Shown: positions 61,903 to 64,000 of the stretch, piece by piece
Layout of the letters: each line of letters opens with the position of its first letter
Position numbering within the stretch: the first letter of the stretch is position 1
Assembly (NCBI GenBank): GCA_963790095.1
Contig: CAWBNO010000034.1
Location: 200,242 to 264,241 of the forward strand
From: JAAXQD01 sp963790095
Lineage (GTDB): Bacteria > Desulfobacterota > Desulfobacteria > Desulfobacterales > UBA11574
Length of the DNA stretch: 64,000 nucleotides
Direction: 5' to 3'
Notes under the pieces: model-generated
The model's database searches: none
The model's input: the letters and a program-made list of their open reading frames with translations, nothing else
Told to the model about the DNA's origin: nothing
Made by a program: the position numbers and the translations under genes

Positions 61903-63780
61903 TTATTTAATTTGTGGCGGTGTTATCGCCTGAGCCTGACATGTCTGGAGGCAGGATCCGTCACCAATGCACAGATCCGGATTAATCTTGACTCGCTGGT
62001 CGTCTGTACGCGTAAAGGTGGGACAGGCGAATTGTTCGATACATTCATAAAACCGTTTACATTTCTCTTGGTCGATATCAACCTTTCGCGGCTGGTAACC
62101 CGGTTTGCGGCGTTGTTCCCGGGTAAATTTAAGCATGCAGGGATGCTTGGCAATCACGACACTGAATTCGTCTATCTCAACAGCCGCTCTAACCATCTCG
62201 GTAAGTTTTGACTGTTGATAAGTGTCGGTTTCATAAATATGTTTGACCCCAAGTCCTTCCAGAGTCCGGCTCAGTGGAATTATATCGGTTGGTTCGTTAA
62301 AATTTTTTCCCGACGCTGCATGGTCCTGATGACCAGTCATGGCTGTAGTGCCATTTTCCATAAGGATCAGAGTTAGGTTATGCTTGTTGAACAGGGCGTT
62401 GATAATCCCGGGGAGACCCGCATGAAAAAAGGTGGAGTCACCCAGAAAAGCGATCACTTTGCGCGTATCATTGAACAATGAAAGCCCCGAACCAATGGCG
62501 GTCGAAGCCCCCATGCACATCATCAGTTCACCGACTTGATATGGCGGAAGAAAACCAAGGGTATGGCAACCGATATCCGCCACGGTAATGTCGGTATCTT
62601 TTATCGCCTTTTTAATTGCGTAAAACGCGCTGCGGTGTCCGCATCCCGGACACATCTGTGCCGGCCTATTGGGAACTTCGAAAATATTGTCTCCGAGCCT
62701 TTTTCTGGCCGGCAGCAAATCGGCCCAAGTTTTTTTGAGAACTTCATAAACTTTATCCGGGGTGTATTCCCCGATCCAGTCTTCAATATCTATCTTGCCG
62801 ATGATTTTGGTTGAAAGACGATTGTCATAAGCCAGAAGCTTGATCTCTTTTTCAATGAAATTATCCAGCTCCTCTATAATCTTAACTTCCCTATGCGTTT
62901 CGAGAAAAGCTTTAATTACTTTTGCGGGAATCGGATAGACGACACCGAGCTTTAGAATGTCAGGTTTTTCTTTCGTTTTCTCAAGAACATCCATCACAGA
63001 AAGAAACGGAAGGCCCATGGTGATAATGCCGAGATTTTTGTTTCCGTAATCGACGACCCGGTTTAAAGGCGACTGGTCGGCATAGTTTTTCATCGTCTCA
63101 AGTCTTTGCAACGAAAATCGTTTCATGGGAAATACATCCGCGGCGATGGGAATATAAGGACCGTTTTTGACATCAAACCGAGGCGTTTCGTCCAATGTCT
63201 TCGGCGCCCAATTCTGAAATTTAACCTTTTCCTTGGCATGGCACACATGGGTGGTCAGTCTCAGTATTATCGGCATGCCCATTTCTACGGACAGGTTTGC
63301 AGCTTCTTTGTAGAAAGTATATACTTCGGCCGGTGATGCTGGTTCAAAAACCGGCGTATGGCTTAAACATGCATAATGCCGGTTGTCCTGTTCGTTTTGT
63401 GAAGAATTAGCTCCCGGATCATCACCCAGGACAACGACCATTCCACCGATGATATTCATGAGGCTGAGTTGGACAAACGTATCGGCAGCAACATTAAGCC
63501 CCACACTCTTGAAAAATACTGTAGATAGATGCCCGTTAACCGCTGCACCGTAAGCCACTTCCGTTGCGACCTTTTCATTTGTGGAAAATTCAAAATAAAA
63601 TGGACGTTTCTCCTTTGGAATGGCTTTTATGGCCTCGGCAATTTCCGGAGTGGGCGAACCAGGGTATGAAGTAACGACCTGGGTGTGAGATTCAATCATT
63701 GCTCTCACCAAAGCAGTGTTACCCATAACAATCTCTGAAAAGGAGTTTTCCTCCAGCAATATTTCTCCAAGTGTTTTCAT
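61903..63780 (-). CDS. iorA: Indolepyruvate ferredoxin oxidoreductase, alpha subunit
   Basis: A 625-residue thiamine-diphosphate enzyme with its electron-transfer end. The N half has GNTALVRAMIESHTQVVTSY and the pyrimidine-binding YGAAVNGHLSTVFFKSVGLN; the TPP half has CPGCGHRSAFYAIKKAIKDT and GDSTFFHAGLPGIINALFNK. The C terminus carries a ferredoxin domain: CKRFYECIEQFACPTF and CIGDGSCLQTCQAQAI. It lets the cell use aromatic amino acids as carbon and electron source in anaerobic metabolism. AAAGGAGTG precedes ATG. Confidence 0.97.
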   Translation of the reverse strand: MKTLGEILLEENSFSEIVMGNTALVRAMIESHTQVVTSYPGSPTPEIAEAIKAIPKEKRPFYFEFSTNEKVATEVAYGAAVNGHLSTVFFKSVGLNVAADTFVQLSLMNIIGGMVVVLGDDPGANSSQNEQDNRHYACLSHTPVFEPASPAEVYTFYKEAANLSVEMGMPIILRLTTHVCHAKEKVKFQNWAPKTLDETPRFDVKNGPYIPIAADVFPMKRFSLQRLETMKNYADQSPLNRVVDYGNKNLGIITMGLPFLSVMDVLEKTKEKPDILKLGVVYPIPAKVIKAFLETHREVKIIEELDNFIEKEIKLLAYDNRLSTKIIGKIDIEDWIGEYTPDKVYEVLKKTWADLLPARKRLGDNIFEVPNRPAQMCPGCGHRSAFYAIKKAIKDTDITVADIGCHTLGFLPPYQVGELMMCMGASTAIGSGLSLFNDTRKVIAFLGDSTFFHAGLPGIINALFNKHNLTLILMENGTTAMTGHQDHAASGKNFNEPTDIIPLSRTLEGLGVKHIYETDTYQQSKLTEMVRAAVEIDEFSVVIAKHPCMLKFTREQRRKPGYQPRKVDIDQEKCKRFYECIEQFACPTFTRTDDQRVKINPDLCIGDGSCLQTCQAQAITPPQIK

Positions 63781-64000
63781 AATAACACTCCTTTTTTTAT
63801 TTATATTAGCCTGTATTTGTGACGGATATTTGAATTTGATGAGATTAATTTAAGGCCTTGAATTTTTTAACAGCCATTGAGTAAAGAATCCCGGCCGAAA
63901 GAACCAGGTTTTCGCTGATAATCAAGGATCAAGGCTTGCCCCCGCTCAAACTCTCAAGAGAAAGTACTTGTCCACACCCAGGCTGCCATGAACTTATAAA
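63781..64000. other. Upstream region of iorA with REP-like motif D
   Basis: Promoter region of the ior operon, then TTCGCTGATAATCAAGGATC and AAGGCTTGCCCCC (63911-63945), motif D. The last bases (GAACTTATAAA) begin the AACTTATAAAC-type repeat and run off the window. Confidence 0.5.

Noticed and set aside
1..64000. CRISPR arrays, rRNA, tRNA genes
   Set aside because: No direct-repeat spacer pattern and no tRNA or rRNA signature were seen.

Overview
The window looks like chromosomal DNA of an anaerobic Desulfobacterota bacterium, most likely Desulfobacterales. That assignment is inference: it rests on an IorAB-type 2-oxoacid:ferredoxin oxidoreductase, several polyferredoxins, a SidJ-related pseudokinase of a kind I remember from Desulfobacterales proteins, FmdB zinc ribbons, a CD1871A-type CXXC peptide beside a NapH-like protein, and intergenic DNA full of short palindromic repeats. 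Nearly all genes lie on the minus strand. I saw no tRNA, rRNA or CRISPR array.

Layout. 0-24 kb is mostly housekeeping: a CBS-domain protein cut by the window edge, a frameshifted SidJ-related pseudokinase, pyruvate kinase, a TesB thioesterase, a HAD phosphatase, a short-chain dehydrogenase, a tight glycerophosphodiester/glycerol-3-phosphate operon with a truncated hydrolase gene caught inside it, an RluA pseudouridine synthase, a cytochrome P460-like protein, RecQ followed by an FmdB zinc ribbon, a DEAD-box RNA helicase with a structured leader, a flavoprotein, an ABC exporter pair and an MFS transporter. 24-28 kb carries a plus-strand lytic transglycosylase with a SPOR domain and a small redox group (CXXC micropeptide, NapH-like ferredoxin, TlpA thioredoxin). 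28-35 kb holds small regulatory-looking genes (HD phosphohydrolase, TPR proteins, an orphan Lrp/AsnC ligand-binding domain, two PilZ proteins) separated by copies of a ~115-bp repeat and MITE-like palindromes. 35-39.6 kb has phosphoglucomutase, a THUMP RNA methyltransferase and a patatin lipase. 39.6-49.5 kb is gene-poor accessory DNA with an OsmC protein, an 8Fe-ferredoxin, an LpxR-like lipid A deacylase, a cold-shock protein and small Cys-rich peptides. 49.5-56 kb resembles a decayed defence island: a GHKL ATPase, a DUF2726 nuclease-like protein, an IS1182-family element and a fragment of a sulfur-binding restriction endonuclease. 56-61 kb has an Old Yellow Enzyme, an outer-membrane protein and a SOUL haem-binding protein. 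The right end is iorBA.

Several genes here are shorter than 60 codons but have strong ribosome binding sites, conserved-looking cysteines or operon coupling. Many broken genes (SidJ-related, alpha/beta hydrolase, PanE, restriction enzyme, EF-hand, a heat-stable-looking surface protein) end exactly where a dispersed repeat begins, so repeat insertion or recombination appears to be a main force shaping this locus. All functional statements come from reading the sequence and remembered family features; no database search was run.
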